From the NCBI GenBank assembly GCA_028686145.1, contig JAQUCQ010000236.1, forward strand, positions 1 through 5,498: a DNA stretch of 5,498 nt, read 5' to 3'. The notes beneath the pieces are model-generated. The model was given only the letters and a program-made list of their open reading frames with translations. It was not told where the DNA came from and ran no database searches. This DNA comes from Desulfuromonadaceae bacterium (lineage in GTDB: Bacteria > Desulfobacterota > Desulfuromonadia > Geobacterales > Pseudopelobacteraceae). A program made the translations under genes and the position numbers. Below, one piece after another: positions 5,123 to 5,498 of the stretch; the stretch's first letter is position 1, and each line of letters opens with the position of its first letter.

Positions 5123-5177
5123 ACATCCTCCTGTTATTTTATTAAATATTGTTATTCCATATACAATAAAATAAAAT

Positions 5178-5205
5178 AATAAACTAATTTTAAAAGTAGT
5201 TTATT
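5178..5205. terminator. AT-rich palindrome downstream of the 5215-5448 gene
   Basis: AATAAACTA (5178-5186) and TAGTTTATT (5197-5205) are perfect inverted repeats around a nearly self-complementary TTTTAAAA centre. It begins just after the stop codon of the minus-strand gene at 5215 and is followed by T-rich sequence on that strand. The stem is almost all A-T, so a terminator would be weak; it may instead be an operator or part of the promoter of the lipoprotein gene. Confidence 0.4.
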
Positions 5206-5214
5206 GAAATATTT

Positions 5215-5448
5215 CTAAACCTCTTCAGGCTCAGCGAATCCTAGAAAACAGCAGTTACTGAATTCTACTGGTCTATTCGCTTTTGATTTCGCTATTGCTA
5301 CTGCCATACTACATGCTCCAGCCTCTGAATTTGCCATTACCATAATTTCACCGCTTGTCTTTGTGCCATCTTCAAATATTAGCGAAACACCGACACAACT
5401 ATAATACTTACGGTTTTTCGGACAGGTAGTTAAGTTTGGTTTGCCCAT
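5215..5448 (-). CDS. Small cysteine-containing protein of unknown function
   Basis: A 77-residue soluble protein with five cysteines (9, 18, 46, 66, 67). It contains a strand-like VSLIFEDGTK (21-30), a helix SEAGACSMAVAIAKSKA (41-57) and the end VEFSNCCFLGFAEPEE (61-76). Its composition and pattern look like real coding sequence, and there is no signal peptide or membrane helix. I do not recognise the family. The start is uncertain: ATG at 5446-5448 is the first in the frame, but no Shine-Dalgarno precedes it, and a plus-strand gene may begin only 17 bases away. The true 5' end may therefore have been lost. Confidence 0.6.
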   Translation of the reverse strand: MGKPNLTTCPKNRKYYSCVGVSLIFEDGTKTSGEIMVMANSEAGACSMAVAIAKSKANRPVEFSNCCFLGFAEPEEV

Positions 5449-5465
5449 GATTACGGAGGTAATCT

Positions 5466-5498
5466 ATGATGGCGAACATGAGAACGAAACGAACATCC
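5466..5498 (+). CDS. Start of a possible plus-strand gene (cut by right edge)
   Basis: ATG at 5466 lies six bases after a perfect GGAGG (5455-5459), the same arrangement as the confident genes here, and opens an uninterrupted frame to the edge (MMANMRTKRTS). Only 11 residues are visible, so no function can be given. A rival frame from ATG at 5447 (MITEVIYDGEHE) is also open to the edge but lacks a ribosome binding site. Confidence 0.4.
   Translation, partial: MMANMRTKRTS

Overview
The window looks like accessory DNA from a Gram-negative bacterium, most likely a gamma- or deltaproteobacterium. The signs are a Tn3-type serine resolvase, a lipobox lipoprotein, strong GGAGG-type ribosome binding sites, and AT-rich genes of the 'hypothetical' kind found in mobile islands and integron arrays. 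I see no ribosomal or tRNA gene, no core metabolic gene and no CRISPR array. The species cannot be fixed from the sequence.

Layout. (1) 1-424, minus: the N-terminal 141 residues of a serine resolvase that runs off the left edge. (2) 452-580: its likely res/operator region, with six copies of a TGTACGAT-type motif and a near-consensus promoter for the resolvase. (3) 635-1312 and 1517-2251, both minus: two single genes of unknown function, a two-helix membrane protein and an alpha-helical protein with a hydrophobic C-terminus. Each is followed by a short GC-rich structured stretch sharing the octamer GGCTAACG (on the minus strand), weakly like integron attC sites. (4) 2252-2603: a divergent intergenic region that may hold a tiny leader ORF. 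(5) 2604-4661, plus: a tight three-gene operon (zinc ribbon-TM-coiled coil-BamE-like protein; two-TM protein with zinc ribbon; coiled-coil protein). (6) 4662-4808: a remnant of a resolvase-type C-terminal helix-turn-helix. (7) 4814-4852: a strong hairpin that can end transcription from both sides. (8) 4865-5122, minus: a small lipoprotein whose best start codon is ATT. (9) 5215-5448, minus: a 77-residue cysteine-containing protein. (10) 5466 onward: the start of a possible plus-strand gene.

Working together. The resolvase and its site are the only clearly recognisable DNA-transaction module. The plus-strand operon reads as one unit: each gene has its own good ribosome binding site and the gaps are 29 and 37 bases. 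Two of its products are predicted membrane proteins with cytoplasmic zinc ribbons and the third is soluble and coiled coil, so a membrane-associated complex is plausible. Its purpose cannot be read from the sequence. The single-gene units with short structured ends, in mixed orientations, suggest piecemeal insertion.
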